From Candidatus Mesenet endosymbiont of Agriotes lineatus (lineage in GTDB: Bacteria; Pseudomonadota; Alphaproteobacteria; Rickettsiales; Anaplasmataceae): DNA of 64,000 nt. Location of the stretch: positions 682,001 through 746,000 of the forward strand of contig NZ_OZ026454.1 of NCBI RefSeq assembly GCF_964019585.1, given 5' to 3'. This document shows, piece by piece, positions 1 to 9,512 of the stretch (the stretch's first letter is position 1; the number at the start of each line of letters is the position of its first letter). The notes below the pieces were generated by a model that saw nothing but the letters and a program-made list of their open reading frames with translations, was not told the origin of the DNA and did no database searches. The position numbers were made by a program, and so were the translations under genes.

Positions 1-136
1 TAGAATTCTCAAATATTGCTTCAATAAGATACTTTTCTATTTCCGATACACTTGTATCTTCATTATTTGGCTTAATTGTGAATTCTTTAATATTAGACAA
101 TGTTTTTTTGAATCCATCTTCTAGTACATCTGGCAT
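1..136 (-). CDS. Partial unknown protein, N-terminal 45 residues
   Basis: A minus-strand reading frame opens with ATG at 136 (MPDVLEDGFKKTLSNIKEF...) and is still open at the window edge, so the C-terminus is missing. The visible part is hydrophilic and rich in Glu, Lys and Ile, with no recognisable motif and no clear Shine-Dalgarno sequence upstream. I do not recognise the family. It is transcribed in the same direction as the exonuclease gene on its right. Confidence 0.45.
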   Translation of the reverse strand, partial: MPDVLEDGFKKTLSNIKEFTIKPNNEDTSVSEIEKYLIEAIFENS

Positions 137-228
137 AACTATATTTTTTATTTAAACGCATTATATGAATAATAGCATAACTCTGATAAAATTAAGATTA
201 TTTTAAAAGGAATAGTTGATGCTTTCTT

Positions 229-1005
229 CTAAAACACACACACAACAGGAGCATGATCTGAAGCATTATCTTTACCACGTAGTTTGTTATTTATATAGCA
301 CTTCTCTAACCTATCTGTGGCTTCTGGTGATAATAAAATGTGGTCTATTCTCATACCCTTATTCTTCTGCCATGAGCCTTCTCGGTAATCCCACCAGCTA
401 AACTCTTTACTTTCTGGATTTGTTATTCTAAATGCATCACAGTAGCCTGAATGAAGTATAGCAAAAAGCTTTCCTCGCTCATCTATATGAAAACCTATCT
501 TATCTTCATTGGCATAATCGTCATGCACATCTATCTTATTTGGTGCAACATTATAATCGCCACCTACTAAGGTTATTTCTTCCTTTTTAAACAAGTCATG
601 TAAACGCTGATATAATAAGTCAAGAAAATGTAACTTATACTTAAATATTTCAGAATCAATGCTTTGGCCATTTGGTACATATACACTCGCAACCCTTAGA
701 TTAAAACCATTACATTCAATCAAACACTCCAAATAACGTGCTTCTTCATTATCAACAATACTTGTGTTTAAACTATCCTCAACTACTGGATATTTTGATA
801 ATATCGCAACACCATTCCTAGCTTTTTCTCCATGCACTATACACTTATAACCCAAGTGCTCTATTTGTTCATAAGGAAACTGCTCATTTGTACATTTTAT
901 CTCTTGTAGCATTATAATATCAATTTCATCTTCAGTAATAAAGCTACAGAGTTGATCGATCCGTTTGCGTATAGAGTTAACGTTCCAAGTGGCAATTTTT
1001 AGCAT
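229..1005 (-). CDS. xthA: Exodeoxyribonuclease III (AP endonuclease family)
   Basis: A 258-residue protein of the exonuclease III/EEP nuclease fold, which removes 3' nucleotides from duplex DNA and cuts at abasic sites in base-excision repair. The family motifs are in order: TWNVNSIR near the start, LQEIK with the metal-binding Glu, YVPNG, GGDYNVAP, RIDHILLS and the C-terminal SDHAPV with the catalytic Asp-His. Its length is normal for bacterial XthA (about 260-270). It is most likely a housekeeping gene of the Wolbachia chromosome and marks the region outside the phage structural modules. Family assignment is firm. Confidence 0.93.
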   Translation of the reverse strand: MLKIATWNVNSIRKRIDQLCSFITEDEIDIIMLQEIKCTNEQFPYEQIEHLGYKCIVHGEKARNGVAILSKYPVVEDSLNTSIVDNEEARYLECLIECNGFNLRVASVYVPNGQSIDSEIFKYKLHFLDLLYQRLHDLFKKEEITLVGGDYNVAPNKIDVHDDYANEDKIGFHIDERGKLFAILHSGYCDAFRITNPESKEFSWWDYREGSWQKNKGMRIDHILLSPEATDRLEKCYINNKLRGKDNASDHAPVVCVF

Positions 1006-1030
1006 AAATTTAATACAGTTATATCACTAT

Positions 1031-1736
1031 CTATAGTAACCCTTTTTCTTTAAAACTAAAATATCTTTTAGGGGTTACTATTATATGATCCAAAAACTCG
1101 ATCTACATACAATGACACGCTAAAGAAAGTTTTTTTGTAATATCTATATCATTCTCTGAAGGTCTTACATTGCCGCTTAAGTGGTTATGACTTACTACAA
1201 TTGATGTTGCTCTTAAAGATAATGCCCTCTTTATAACATTTCTAATGTAGAGTGGTGCCTGATCTACTGTTCCATATTTTTGTAGCTCATCAGCAATTAT
1301 GCGATATTTTTTATTTAAGTATATTACACGAAAATTCATCCTGTCATACATACCCACACTAACTTTTAAGTAATCTATTAATTTTTTCCAATTACTAACA
1401 ATGGGCAATGTCTCTATCTCTTCCTGTAATATCCGTTTTAAAATTTCTTTCACGCATAATATAGAAGTTACTACTGCATCATTTACACCTTTTACGCTCT
1501 TTAAATCATAAATGTTGGCACTAAAGATCTTAGTAATACTACCTAGCTTACCCATTAACCTATATACGATTTCTCTAACATTTGGTTGTGCCCTATACAA
1601 TATAAGCTCCATGATTTCACTATTTTTCATCACTTGCTATAAAAAACTTTGAATGTAAATATTGCTGCCTTTTATCCTGAGCTCTACTTTGAATAATGTT
1701 TACATTACTGTTCATTTCTTCTCTATATTTAATCAT
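1031..1736 (-). pseudogene. radC: Broken RadC-family gene (frameshift plus in-frame stop)
   Basis: This is a second, degraded relative of the intact radC at 2575-3321. An N-terminal frame starts at ATG 1736 (MIKYREEMNSN...) and runs to a GATGAAAAATAG stretch near 1622, where the homologous frame continues one base out of register (NSEIMELILYR...). The MPN/JAB region is readable, but the metal motif reads HNHLSGNVRPSEND, so the Pro of HNHPSG is Leu. After SLACHCM a TAG at 1103-1105 interrupts the frame, and 23 further codons (IEFLDHIIVT...KEKGLL) match the end of the intact copy up to a TAG at 1031. One frameshift and one nonsense codon make it a probable pseudogene. Confidence 0.8.
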
Positions 1737-1810
1737 TAAGATATTAACATCTATTAAGAATAAATAAATTAATTTATGCTAATATCATATAATCTCAACA
1801 ATAATCTACA

Positions 1811-2489
1811 ATGCACACTTTCCTAGGTAAGAAGATTAAAAAGTATCTAAAATATCGGTGTTTAAATAGTGAGGATAAGACTCTTTTTGCCATATATGAT
1901 ATCCCTCAAGGAATGCTCATAGATTATGATTTAGAACAAGTATTGCTTGATCATTTTCAGTTGTCTTACATATACTCAATGACTAGTTCTCTTTTATTAT
2001 ATAAGACGTAAGATCGACAATAAACTGATAGATAATAAGTGTTTAAATTACGAAAATAATAATTTTAAAAATATCATATGCTTACTTGTTTTATCTAATG
2101 ATGTAGAAGAAAATCTGCGTATGCAACTCATTCATTTTAATCAAGATCAACTAACTGGGGCATTTCAAAGTAATGGCTTTATCCAAAGAAGTGAACCATT
2201 CGAAGTTTTCAAAGACTATTATTATAATTGTGTGCATTCTACCGAGTATTTAGCTAATCCAAAATTAACACTAATTATCCCTTATTTTCTTTGCCAACTA
2301 GTTGAAGAGGAGAATCTCAGTAATGAAGACATTGATCGCTATATTAGTTTTAAAAACGAGTTCTTCAAACAGAAGGAACGTACCTCTGATAATAAAGAAT
2401 ATGCCTTAAAATTTTTAAGTGATAGTTTAGATAATCGAGAATTGAGAGATGAAATTTTACAAATTAAAAACTTTGACTATAAATACTGA
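1811..2489 (+). pseudogene. Unknown gene split by one frameshift
   Basis: Two plus-strand frames join through a single shift near 1985-2005. The first starts MHTFLGKKIKKYLKYR and ends LLLYKT*. The second frame is already open at that point (IRRKIDNKLIDNKCLNYENNNF...) and runs without stop into MQLIHFNQDQLTGAF...IKNFDYKY, ending at 2489. Joined, they make about 225 residues of a charged, soluble, probably alpha-helical protein. I do not recognise the family. It lies between the two radC copies and converges with the intact one. Confidence 0.5.
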
Positions 2490-2574
2490 CGGTTTAATCC
2501 AACTGATTATTAGTTTGGCAAAACAAAGAATTCTAAAATATAGTTGATCTTATAAATCTCCTTTGTTATAATTC

Positions 2575-3321
2575 CTACAGTAGGCCATTTTCATAGAAGC
2601 TAAAGTGATTTTTTGCTGTAATGATGATATGATCCACAACCTCTATGCCGATACTATGGCAGGCTATAGAAATCTGTTTTGTCATCTCTATGTCATTTTG
2701 TGAGGGCTCAACACTGCCGCTTGGATGGTTGTGCGATATAATTATAGAAGTCGCTCCTACTAGTAATGCCCTTTTTATAACTTCTCTTGTATACAGTGGT
2801 GTTTGATCTATTGTTCCAGTATCTTGGATATATTCATCAATTAAACGATGTCTTTTATTTAAATAAATCACTCGAAAGTTTTCTTTACTTATCTGACCTA
2901 TTGTTAGCTTAAGGTATTCAATTAACTTTTCTATGTTGTTTATTATTGGTAGTTTTTTTAGATCTTCTCTTAATGTTCTCTCTAAAGTTTCCTTTATGCA
3001 AAAAATTATTGCTATTGCTGAGCTGTTCACCCCAGAGACACTTTTTAGCTCATGAAAATCTGCATTCACTACTCTCCCCACGTTATTGAACAAACCTATT
3101 AATTTTTCTGCAACAGCTCTACTTCTTGTTTTACGATAAGTGGAGTATAAAATTAACTCAAGTATTTCGTGATCAAACAATGACCTACCCCTGCTAGATA
3201 ATATACGTGCTTCAAGTCTTTTTCTTCTTCTTTTTCCATTTTTGCTTCCATTACCATTATTATTCATAAAACTCTTAAGTAGCATATAAATTTTAGATCT
3301 GATATCTACAGTGGTGGTCAT
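2575..3321 (-). CDS. radC: RadC-family JAB/MPN-domain protein
   Basis: A 248-residue RadC-family protein. Residues about 35-120 form the helix-hairpin-helix-like N-terminal region (FDHEILELILYS...VSGVNSSAIAIIFCIKE) and residues about 130-245 the MPN/JAB metalloprotease-like domain, with the metal motif HNHPSGSVEPSQND (His197, His199, Asp210). RadC proteins were named for DNA repair, but their biochemical role is unsettled; they are common in mobile elements, and radC is a known neighbour of WO prophages. A basic Asn/Gly/Lys/Arg-rich stretch (residues 20-36) precedes the domain. It is intact, in contrast to the copy at 1031-1736. Confidence 0.85.
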   Translation of the reverse strand: MTTTVDIRSKIYMLLKSFMNNNGNGSKNGKRRRKRLEARILSSRGRSLFDHEILELILYSTYRKTRSRAVAEKLIGLFNNVGRVVNADFHELKSVSGVNSSAIAIIFCIKETLERTLREDLKKLPIINNIEKLIEYLKLTIGQISKENFRVIYLNKRHRLIDEYIQDTGTIDQTPLYTREVIKRALLVGATSIIISHNHPSGSVEPSQNDIEMTKQISIACHSIGIEVVDHIIITAKNHFSFYENGLL

Positions 3322-3447
3322 CTATCCATCTATTTCTACTTAAGTCAACTTATATTTATCTTATTTTCTTGATGTTTTTTATTTATAAGATATTCATTAA
3401 AGTACAGAAGATGTTAATGTTTAGATTTACAGAATAAATTGCAATCA

Positions 3448-5077
3448 CTACTGTTCGTAAAAAATCTTCTCTTGTTCATGCCACAATATTGGCATATTTC
3501 TTATACCGGAAAGATTAGGAAATAAGTTTGTTGAGCCATTTAAAATATCTTCTTTGATTTTAGGTGAAAGAAAGTTCAATTTCAGTACACGTTGTGGATA
3601 TTTTGATCCTGGTCTTTCTTGCGAATAGAGCTCCTTTATAGTTCCATATTTACCACAAGTTAATTGTCTTTGCCACATATGTGCTCTTACTAGCGCTTTA
3701 AGCAAGGTGTAATTTATACTTTTTTCTTCTTTAAATTCAGGGGATAGTATTACTGTTTGGTTGCTACTTTTATTAAATTTTAGTGATGTAAATAAAAATA
3801 TTTCTTCATTTGCCATACCATCATTTGATCCTTCTTCAATATTCCCAGCAAGCCTTATAAGTTCTGTAGGATTAATGCAGATTCTCGCTCCATCTTCACT
3901 TACTCTTATAGCCTTAACTAGCTTGCGAATAATCTTTTCTTGCTCTCTTGGAAAGAAATTATCCCAAGACCTGTCTATTCTTTGTAATTGAGAGATTTTT
4001 TTATCATCTAAAATTTGTAAATTAGCTTCTCTTATTGGATTTTTAAGTAATAAGCGAATTTGCATAACAACAGCTCTTTCTATTTCTCCTGCAGCTATGC
4101 TACTACTACTTAATAAGCAACCCTTACCTCTTATATAACTGTTGCAAACATAATAACAATACCTTTTATTTTTCTTCTTGGTATACGTAGCCTTCATCAC
4201 TGACTTACAACTATCACAGCTAATTAAACCTTTAAGTAGAGCTCTATACTCTTCCTTAGGCTTTATATCTTTACGCTTAACAAAAACCTCTTGTGCTTTA
4301 TTCCATAGCTCCTCATTAATTATTGCCTGATGTTGTCCGGTTTCCTTTATGAGTAATATAGCCAATGTAAGTAGTATTAGTTAGAATGCCTCTTACTGTA
4401 GCAATTTTAAACGGTTTTTCTGCTTTAGTCTTATACCCTTGGTTATTTAATTCTCTGGCAACTGCAGCTGCTGACTTTAAACCTATAAATCGATTGAAGA
4501 TATATCTTACTACCTCTGTCTCCTCTTTATTAACAACAAGCTTACGATCTTCTACATCGTAACCAATGGGTGCTTTTCCTCCCATCCATATACCTTTTTG
4601 TTTTGAGGCAGCAAACTTATCTCTAATTCTTTCTCCTGTAAGTTCTCTTTCATATTGAGCAAAGCTTAGGACTATATTGAGCATCAACCTTCCCATTGAA
4701 TTTGCAGTATTGAAAGACTGTGTTACTGAAACAAATGTTACTTTATGCTTATCAAACAAATCTACTATCTTAGCAAAATCAAGTAACGATCTTGAAAGCC
4801 TATCTATTTTATAGACTACAACACAATCAATCTTAGAATTCTCTATATCTTTAAAGAGTTCTTGCAAAGCTGGTCTTTCTAAAGTGCCGCCAGAATAACC
4901 ACCATCATCGTACTTTTTATCTACTAAAATCCACCCCTCATGCTGCTGACTTTGAATATAACTTTCTCCGGCTAAACGTTGGGCATCTAAACTATTGAAT
5001 GCTTGCTCCAGTCCTTCTTCACATGACTTTCTGGTATAGATTGCACATTTTATCTCTTGAATAACTTTTTTAAGCAT
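3448..5077 (-). pseudogene. Phage WO large serine recombinase, frameshifted
   Basis: The N-terminal resolvase domain is clear: IKCAIYTRKS with the nucleophile Ser, KIDRLSRS and LSFAQYERELTGERIRDK, followed by the recombinase domain (GKAPIGYDVEDRKL...NTTYIGYITHKG). At about 4330-4350 the frame is lost (GNRTTSGNN*), and an overlapping frame carries GQHQAIINEELWNKAQEVF, the zinc-ribbon region (ISCDSCKSVMKATYTKKK...YVCNSYIRGKGC) and the C-terminal DNA-binding part. I place the start at ATG 5077 because an AAGGA lies four bases upstream; a farther upstream ATG exists at 5125. Large serine recombinases integrate and excise WO. The split between catalytic and zinc parts should abolish activity unless the frame is corrected. 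Confidence 0.88.
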
Positions 5078-5519
5078 TTTTCCTTGTAGGTGATTTTTTA
5101 CGCATCCCGAAAAATAAAGGGCCATTGTAGCTATTGCCAGTAATTTTTCCTGCTATTTTAGACAATGATTTATACTGCTGTCCCTTATAAGTAAATCCTG
5201 TGTCAGTCACTATTACTTCATGTTTTACCCCTCGATACTGACGAATAAGTCTTGTCCCTGATATGGGCTGATCTGACATCTTACTATTTACTTTCTTCCC
5301 TTGCTCCATTTGATCAGCTAAGTAGTCTAGCTTTTTCTCAGCTTTATCTGATAATCTGCCATAGGCCATCTCTTGCAATCTATAAGCTATTCTTGGTATT
5401 AAATATCTCTTTGAATATGGTGGTGAGTCAGTATTAAAAAGTCTCCTCCACATCTCTCTCAGTTCTACTAATGTTTTACTCTCTAAAGACATCACTTCTT
5501 TAATTACAGATGTATCCAT
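5070..5519 (-). CDS. DUF2924 family protein
   Basis: A 149-residue protein that matches what I know of the DUF2924 family, commonly found immediately upstream of large serine recombinases in phage WO and related elements. The N-terminus (LVELREMWRRLFNTDSPPYSKRYLIPRIAYRLQEMAYG) is the conserved part; the C-terminus (RQYRGVKHEVIVTDTGFTYKGQQYKSLSKIAGKITG) resembles a small beta-rich DNA-binding unit. A strong AAGGAG lies just upstream of ATG 5519. The gene overlaps the recombinase start by 8 bases, so the two are probably translationally coupled. Its function is unknown, though a role as recombination accessory factor is a fair inference from position. Confidence 0.75.
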   Translation of the reverse strand: MDTSVIKEVMSLESKTLVELREMWRRLFNTDSPPYSKRYLIPRIAYRLQEMAYGRLSDKAEKKLDYLADQMEQGKKVNSKMSDQPISGTRLIRQYRGVKHEVIVTDTGFTYKGQQYKSLSKIAGKITGNSYNGPLFFGMRKKSPTRKNA

Positions 5520-5666
5520 TTTTCTCCTTAAAAATTAGTTTCTTCAGCGACAGAGAATTTTCTAATGTTTACTGCTATACTTCACAGTAGTCCTTAAGCT
5601 AAATTAGAAGTCAAGTTGCTTGTAGTAATAATAAAATATTATATATTGTAATGTTCATATATATAC

Positions 5667-6848
5667 TTAATATCTGCATATTATTGGCCTAACATCAGAC
5701 CATGGCCTATTTAAATGTTTATGTTGATGCCAAGTTACCACCCCAAGGTAAAATACTGCAATATAACTCTCTAATTCACGAATTGACTCTGCTTGTTTTG
5801 AGTCTAAATCACTCTTAAGATAAACATGATATTCTGCTAAGTTATATCTCTTAAGTCTCTGATCATGAGGATAACTTGCTTCATAGTGATAGCTAACACT
5901 GAATCTTTCTAAAATTGGCTTATACTTTAAATACCATACTTGTTCTGAAAGTTTATCATTTCCCAAAGAAAATCTATCACCTACCTCTTCATAGTAACAT
6001 AGAGGGAAACAAGCATTTATATCTTCCAAGTTCCAACTATCTGACAACACTATTTGTGTTTTAGCAAATTTAATCTGTGGCAATAAAGTTTGTGGTAATG
6101 GGTATAAAGCTTGAAAGTTATGCCACTGGTGCTGGCGCCTACAGACACTATGATAATTCTTAGTGTGTGGCTCTGTTTCTCCAAGTATTGCTACATCCAA
6201 ACGATATAAATCATTGCTAAAAACCTGCTGATAATGATCACGTAAACAGTCATCTATAATCTCAACAAATAGACTTTCGGATCTAAAGTAATTAATCCTA
6301 CCAAATGACAGCACTGGACCATCTTTTGTAATCTTTATCCCAGAATAATCAGAAAGAAGATCTCCCCATAAGCTTGCATCCAATATAAATCTTTGAGCAT
6401 TATAGTGATCATTGTACACCCTCATCAGTCTTGATCTTACTGGTAATGCCAGTTTAGTTAAAGCGATCACTGTATCAATAAAGAAATTATTAGGTACATC
6501 TTTAATACCTATTTGTAATTCAAAGAAATGCTTTCCTGGTGGCTCTTCTTCAATGGTGATGGTATCAATATTTGCCCATTTTAATGCCATTTTAAGTGAT
6601 GCTGGTGTTCCTCTTAAACGTTGAAATTCTATTCCTTCCTTAATTGCTTTTCTTTTATCAGCTACCCAGTAAAGAATCTCTTCCAGGCCATACTCATCAA
6701 CCAGCCACGGTAGTATTTCTTCTTTAAAGCTAAACTTAAATCCTCTAATGCAACTCACGTCTAAAGGATAATTGATTGCTTCTACTATCGCTTTTTCTGT
6801 CGTCAATGAATTAGGAGGTAATAGAGTAGCTTTCATTTGAATTTGCAT
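5667..6848 (-). CDS. Phage tail protein I (P2 gpI-like baseplate)
   Basis: A 393-residue protein whose first 200 residues resemble P2-type tail protein I: LLPPNSLTTEKAIVEAI, ILPWLVDEYGLEEILYWVADKRKAI and RGTPASLKMALKWANI. The remaining 190 residues form an extension rich in Tyr, His and Trp with no motif I recognise; gpI of WO is longer than that of P2. It is the last gene of the minus-strand baseplate set (V, PAAR, W, J, I), but it is separated from J by the oppositely oriented HU-like gene. The product would sit in the baseplate, at the base of the contractile tail. Confidence 0.75.
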   Translation of the reverse strand: MQIQMKATLLPPNSLTTEKAIVEAINYPLDVSCIRGFKFSFKEEILPWLVDEYGLEEILYWVADKRKAIKEGIEFQRLRGTPASLKMALKWANIDTITIEEEPPGKHFFELQIGIKDVPNNFFIDTVIALTKLALPVRSRLMRVYNDHYNAQRFILDASLWGDLLSDYSGIKITKDGPVLSFGRINYFRSESLFVEIIDDCLRDHYQQVFSNDLYRLDVAILGETEPHTKNYHSVCRRQHQWHNFQALYPLPQTLLPQIKFAKTQIVLSDSWNLEDINACFPLCYYEEVGDRFSLGNDKLSEQVWYLKYKPILERFSVSYHYEASYPHDQRLKRYNLAEYHVYLKSDLDSKQAESIRELESYIAVFYLGVVTWHQHKHLNRPWSDVRPIICRY

Positions 6849-6871
6849 TATCTTGGAATAGATTTTATATA
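6843..6871 (+). promoter_or_regulatory. Candidate sigma-70 promoter for the HU-like gene
   Basis: TTGCAT and TATATA are separated by 17 bases and lie 22 bases before the ATG at 6893. The -35 hexamer overlaps the start codon of the divergent gpI gene. The region is AT-rich, so a chance match is quite possible. Confidence 0.35.
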
Positions 6872-6892
6872 TTATTTCTAATTGGGTAGAAC

Positions 6893-7177
6893 ATGAGTAA
6901 AAAAGAGATAATAGATGGACTTCTTAAGCAAAAAGAATTCCTTGGTATTAGAACTGAAAAACATGCTGAAGACATAGTGGGTGCCATCCTTAATATTTTA
7001 AAAGAAAAATTAGAACATCTAGATTACGGCAAATCATTTAGGTTACATACCATTGGTAGTTTCTACGCAATAAAATGTAAAGAGAGAAAGTACCGTAATG
7101 CTTATAATGGTAAAGTCGCTATTCTTCCTTCTCATAGACGTATACGCTTTAGGGATTATAAACCTTCTCAATCTTAA
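6893..7177 (+). CDS. HU/IHF-like DNA-binding protein
   Basis: A 94-residue protein of the HU/IHF size. The first 45 residues give the helical dimerisation part (MSKKEIIDGLLKQKEFLGI...AEDIVGAILNILKEKLE) and the next part the beta-arm region (YGKSFRLHTIGSFYAIKCKERKYRN...ILPSHRRIRF), with the typical Gly-Ser-Phe and Arg-Phe positions. It would bend phage or host DNA. It is the only plus-strand gene inside the minus-strand baseplate cluster, and its 3' end overlaps the end of gpJ by 29 bases, so it looks like a moron-type insertion with its own promoter. Confidence 0.75.
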   Translation: MSKKEIIDGLLKQKEFLGIRTEKHAEDIVGAILNILKEKLEHLDYGKSFRLHTIGSFYAIKCKERKYRNAYNGKVAILPSHRRIRFRDYKPSQS

Positions 7178-7955
7178 AACTGCCTAAAATAGCGCTTTCA
7201 TTGCCTTTGATTATAATATCTTCTTTTGGCTCTATAAGTTCTATATTCTCTACCCCTTCTGTAAAAAGATGGGCAATAATCCATGATCTGGTTACATTCC
7301 AACCCAACCTTTTAGTGAATTCAAACTTTTGTATAAATTGCTTTTTTATGTTTTCAATAGTATCTGATAAAACATTAATTTTTGCATAGATATCAACTGG
7401 AATGATATTACAGCCTACTACTGTCACTGTATCAGTTAACACTCTTACATCATCTTGAGTTACTTGTTCTTTGACAATGCTTAGCAGTTCCTTAGAAGGT
7501 ATCCCTTCCGTAGATAATATAGCAATCTCTACACTACCAGGAATAAGTGAACTAACTAAAGCATCTTTAACTCTAATGTCAGCTGACAAGGCGTGATAAC
7601 GATAATGCTCTTTACCTCCTGCAGCCCCCCAACCAACAATCTTAGCTTTAATTCTTTTTCTTAAACGTTCATCATCCTCTGTACCTTTACGCTCAACTCC
7701 ATAAAACTCAGCCAAATGTTCAAGATCCGTATCTGTGGCAAAAGCTAGTAAATTAGCACAAGCTGCCTCATTAATTCTCTGTCTTAGCAAAAGCTCTCTC
7801 CAAGCAGCAATTTCTAAAATCTTTATCGCTGGATCACTTTCAACTAATGCAGAAAAGTTAGGATCTTTTTTTACTAATTCCGCCTTCATCCGTGATAAGA
7901 TCTCCTCAAAATTTAGTGGTTCAATTACATTTGGTGCTTTTCCCATCTTTTCCAC
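7149..7955 (-). CDS. Baseplate assembly protein J
   Basis: A 268-residue P2 gpJ/baseplate-J family protein. Recognisable are the N-terminal EPLNFEEILSRMKAELV, the central SDPAIKILEIAAWRELLLRQRINEAACANLLAFATDTDLEHLAEFYGVER typical of baseplate J, and DDERLRKRIKAKIVGWGAAGGKEHYRYHA. In P2 this protein joins W and I to form the baseplate wedge. Its ATG at 7955 overlaps the last base of the upstream W gene, consistent with translational coupling in the order V, PAAR, W, J. Confidence 0.88.
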   Translation of the reverse strand: MEKMGKAPNVIEPLNFEEILSRMKAELVKKDPNFSALVESDPAIKILEIAAWRELLLRQRINEAACANLLAFATDTDLEHLAEFYGVERKGTEDDERLRKRIKAKIVGWGAAGGKEHYRYHALSADIRVKDALVSSLIPGSVEIAILSTEGIPSKELLSIVKEQVTQDDVRVLTDTVTVVGCNIIPVDIYAKINVLSDTIENIKKQFIQKFEFTKRLGWNVTRSWIIAHLFTEGVENIELIEPKEDIIIKGNESAILGSFKIEKVYNP

Positions 7956-8284
7956 TACAAACTGATGTTATCAAAAGAAACATTCTTCCCTTCTGGCAGG
8001 TACTTTCCTTCAAGTGATAAAGTAACCTTACCTTCACTCACTTCTGTAATTTTAACTCTATCAAGTTTAAATCTTCTTTCCCATTTGGCTAAAGCATCAG
8101 CAACTGCTGTATAGATCTCCAAGTTTCGATTTGTAGGTCCATCTATAAGTGCAAATAGTCTAGAGCCATAATCTCTTCTCATAACTCTACTGCCAATTGG
8201 TGTGGTTAGAATATCAACTATCGATTGCTTTAAATGCTCTAACCCTTCTAATACCTTACCATTACTGACACTCATTCCCCTCAT
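7955..8284 (-). CDS. Baseplate wedge protein W (gp25-like)
   Basis: A 109-residue protein of the P2 gpW/T4 gp25 lysozyme-like baseplate family. The diagnostic stretch is LKQSIVDILTTPIGSRVMRRDYGSRLFALID followed by NLEIYTAVADALAKWERRFKLDRVKI. It forms part of the baseplate wedge that contacts the sheath. It overlaps the PAAR gene by four bases (ATGA) and gene J by one, so the three are probably read from one message. Confidence 0.9.
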   Translation of the reverse strand: MRGMSVSNGKVLEGLEHLKQSIVDILTTPIGSRVMRRDYGSRLFALIDGPTNRNLEIYTAVADALAKWERRFKLDRVKITEVSEGKVTLSLEGKYLPEGKNVSFDNISL

Positions 8285-8541
8285 GTTTTACCAGAAAAGA
8301 CATTACCACTACCATTTGCTATTTTAAAACCACAAGAGACTAAATCTCCAACTCTGGCTATACCAAAACCATTTGCAAAAACAGTAGCTGATCCTTGAAT
8401 TAGTGTTTTGTTTTCTGTAAAACTATCCCCCAGACGACAAACGGGTTTACCATTAACAAATACATTATCACTTCCCCCAGTGCAGATATGTTGTGATGTT
8501 TCTGCACAATAATCTCCTAAACGGACAACTGATTTACCCAT
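8281..8541 (-). CDS. PAAR-domain spike tip protein
   Basis: An 86-residue PAAR-repeat protein. Three glycine/valine-rich repeats are visible: VVRLGDYCAE...DNVFVNGKPVCRLGD, SATVFANGFGIARVGD and GSGNVFSG. PAAR proteins form the sharp, metal-bound tip on the V spike of contractile tails. The gene sits between V and W, the usual position, and overlaps W by four bases. Confidence 0.88.
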   Translation of the reverse strand: MGKSVVRLGDYCAETSQHICTGGSDNVFVNGKPVCRLGDSFTENKTLIQGSATVFANGFGIARVGDLVSCGFKIANGSGNVFSGKT

Positions 8542-8548
8542 TTTCCCT

Positions 8549-9013
8549 CTAATTTAGATCAACTCTTTTGGCATTTAATTTAATACCATCCTTAGTCATC
8601 TCCAGACTTGATTCCCCAACTGTCAAGGTAAGTTTATCCACCACAGAAACTTCAAGATGATGATCATCTTTATTATATGACAACTTTGTTCCATCTTGAA
8701 ACAACAAGCTACTGATCATTTTATCATTCTCTACTGCTGGATACTTTTGCTGATAAATACTACCAAGTACAATTCCAAGAGATAACTCTCCTGAGGGTGA
8801 AAGTATTACCACTTGTTCATCAATACTTGGTGGCAGCCAACTCCTCTCTTCTCCAGCTCTGAAAGTTATCCATGGTAGCCATCCAGTTAAAATCTCATCT
8901 ACTTTGACCACAACTCTTGCTTGTGAGTAATCTACTTCTTTTATAACTCCAATACGGATGATATTAGCTAGTTTCCTCTGCAGTTGCGAGATGGCAAAAT
9001 TATGCTCCAGCAC
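8549..9013 (-). CDS. Baseplate spike protein V
   Basis: A 154-residue P2 gpV-like protein. The OB-fold region includes IIRIGVIKEVDYSQARVVVKVDEILTGWLPWITFRAGEERSWLPPSIDEQVVILSPSGELSLGIVLGSIY, a well-conserved baseplate V signature. The C-terminus (LEVSVVDKLTLTVGESSLEMTKDGIKLNAKRVDL) is the beta-helix spike stem. The gene overlaps the preceding one by 14 bases and lies seven bases before the PAAR gene, which caps the spike. Confidence 0.88.
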   Translation of the reverse strand: MLEHNFAISQLQRKLANIIRIGVIKEVDYSQARVVVKVDEILTGWLPWITFRAGEERSWLPPSIDEQVVILSPSGELSLGIVLGSIYQQKYPAVENDKMISSLLFQDGTKLSYNKDDHHLEVSVVDKLTLTVGESSLEMTKDGIKLNAKRVDLN

Positions 9014-9512
9014 TTATACCTCCTATACTTATGGAATGTGATTCAATATCACTATCTACCCAGATTGAATGCCCCACATGCGCTTCATGCACCCATTCAA
9101 CTAACCAGACAAGATAAGCATCTAATTCCGGTTTAAATCCATCTCCTTCTGCTGATATAAACTCAGCGGGTGAAATATTCTCCATATTCCAAGTATTCTT
9201 ATTTACAACTCTTGCAACTTCAGCTGCCAATGATCTTACAACGAGAAAAGCATTATCTATACTACTATCAATTACCGCTCTTGCTTCAAACCTAGCTCTA
9301 AGGGCAAGCTCTTCCGTACCTGGATCTTTTCCTGGCTCCAAACTTGTAAGCTCAACAAATACTGCTGGAGCTAATATCTCTTTACGTACTACTGGGTAAT
9401 TCTCACAAGTTTGTACTGCTGGTATTTCACTTTTGACAAATTTTATCGTGCAGCTCAGTCCATTATACCTTTTGCAAAATAAAATTAAGTTCGTGCTGAA
9501 AGTACTTTTCAA
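9000..9512 (-). CDS. Conserved WO head-tail region protein, function unknown
   Basis: An open frame of 170 codons from a TTG at 9512. The part after residue about 25 is the believable protein: VKSEIPAVQTCENYPVVRKEILAPAVFVELTSLEPGKDPGTEELALRARFEARAVI..., with a C-terminal EWVHEAHVGHSIWVDSDI. The first 16 residues overlap the out-of-frame end of the Z gene, so the true start is uncertain. Position between Z and V and its length suggest a tail-completion or connector protein of the kind seen in tailed phages, but I recognise no motif. Confidence 0.6.
   Translation of the reverse strand: MKSTFSTNLILFCKRYNGLSCTIKFVKSEIPAVQTCENYPVVRKEILAPAVFVELTSLEPGKDPGTEELALRARFEARAVIDSSIDNAFLVVRSLAAEVARVVNKNTWNMENISPAEFISAEGDGFKPELDAYLVWLVEWVHEAHVGHSIWVDSDIESHSISIGGISAGA

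Noticed and set aside
2490..2574. CCAA...TTGG pairing between convergent genes
   Set aside because: Stem has mismatches and lacks a T tract, so a terminator is not supported.
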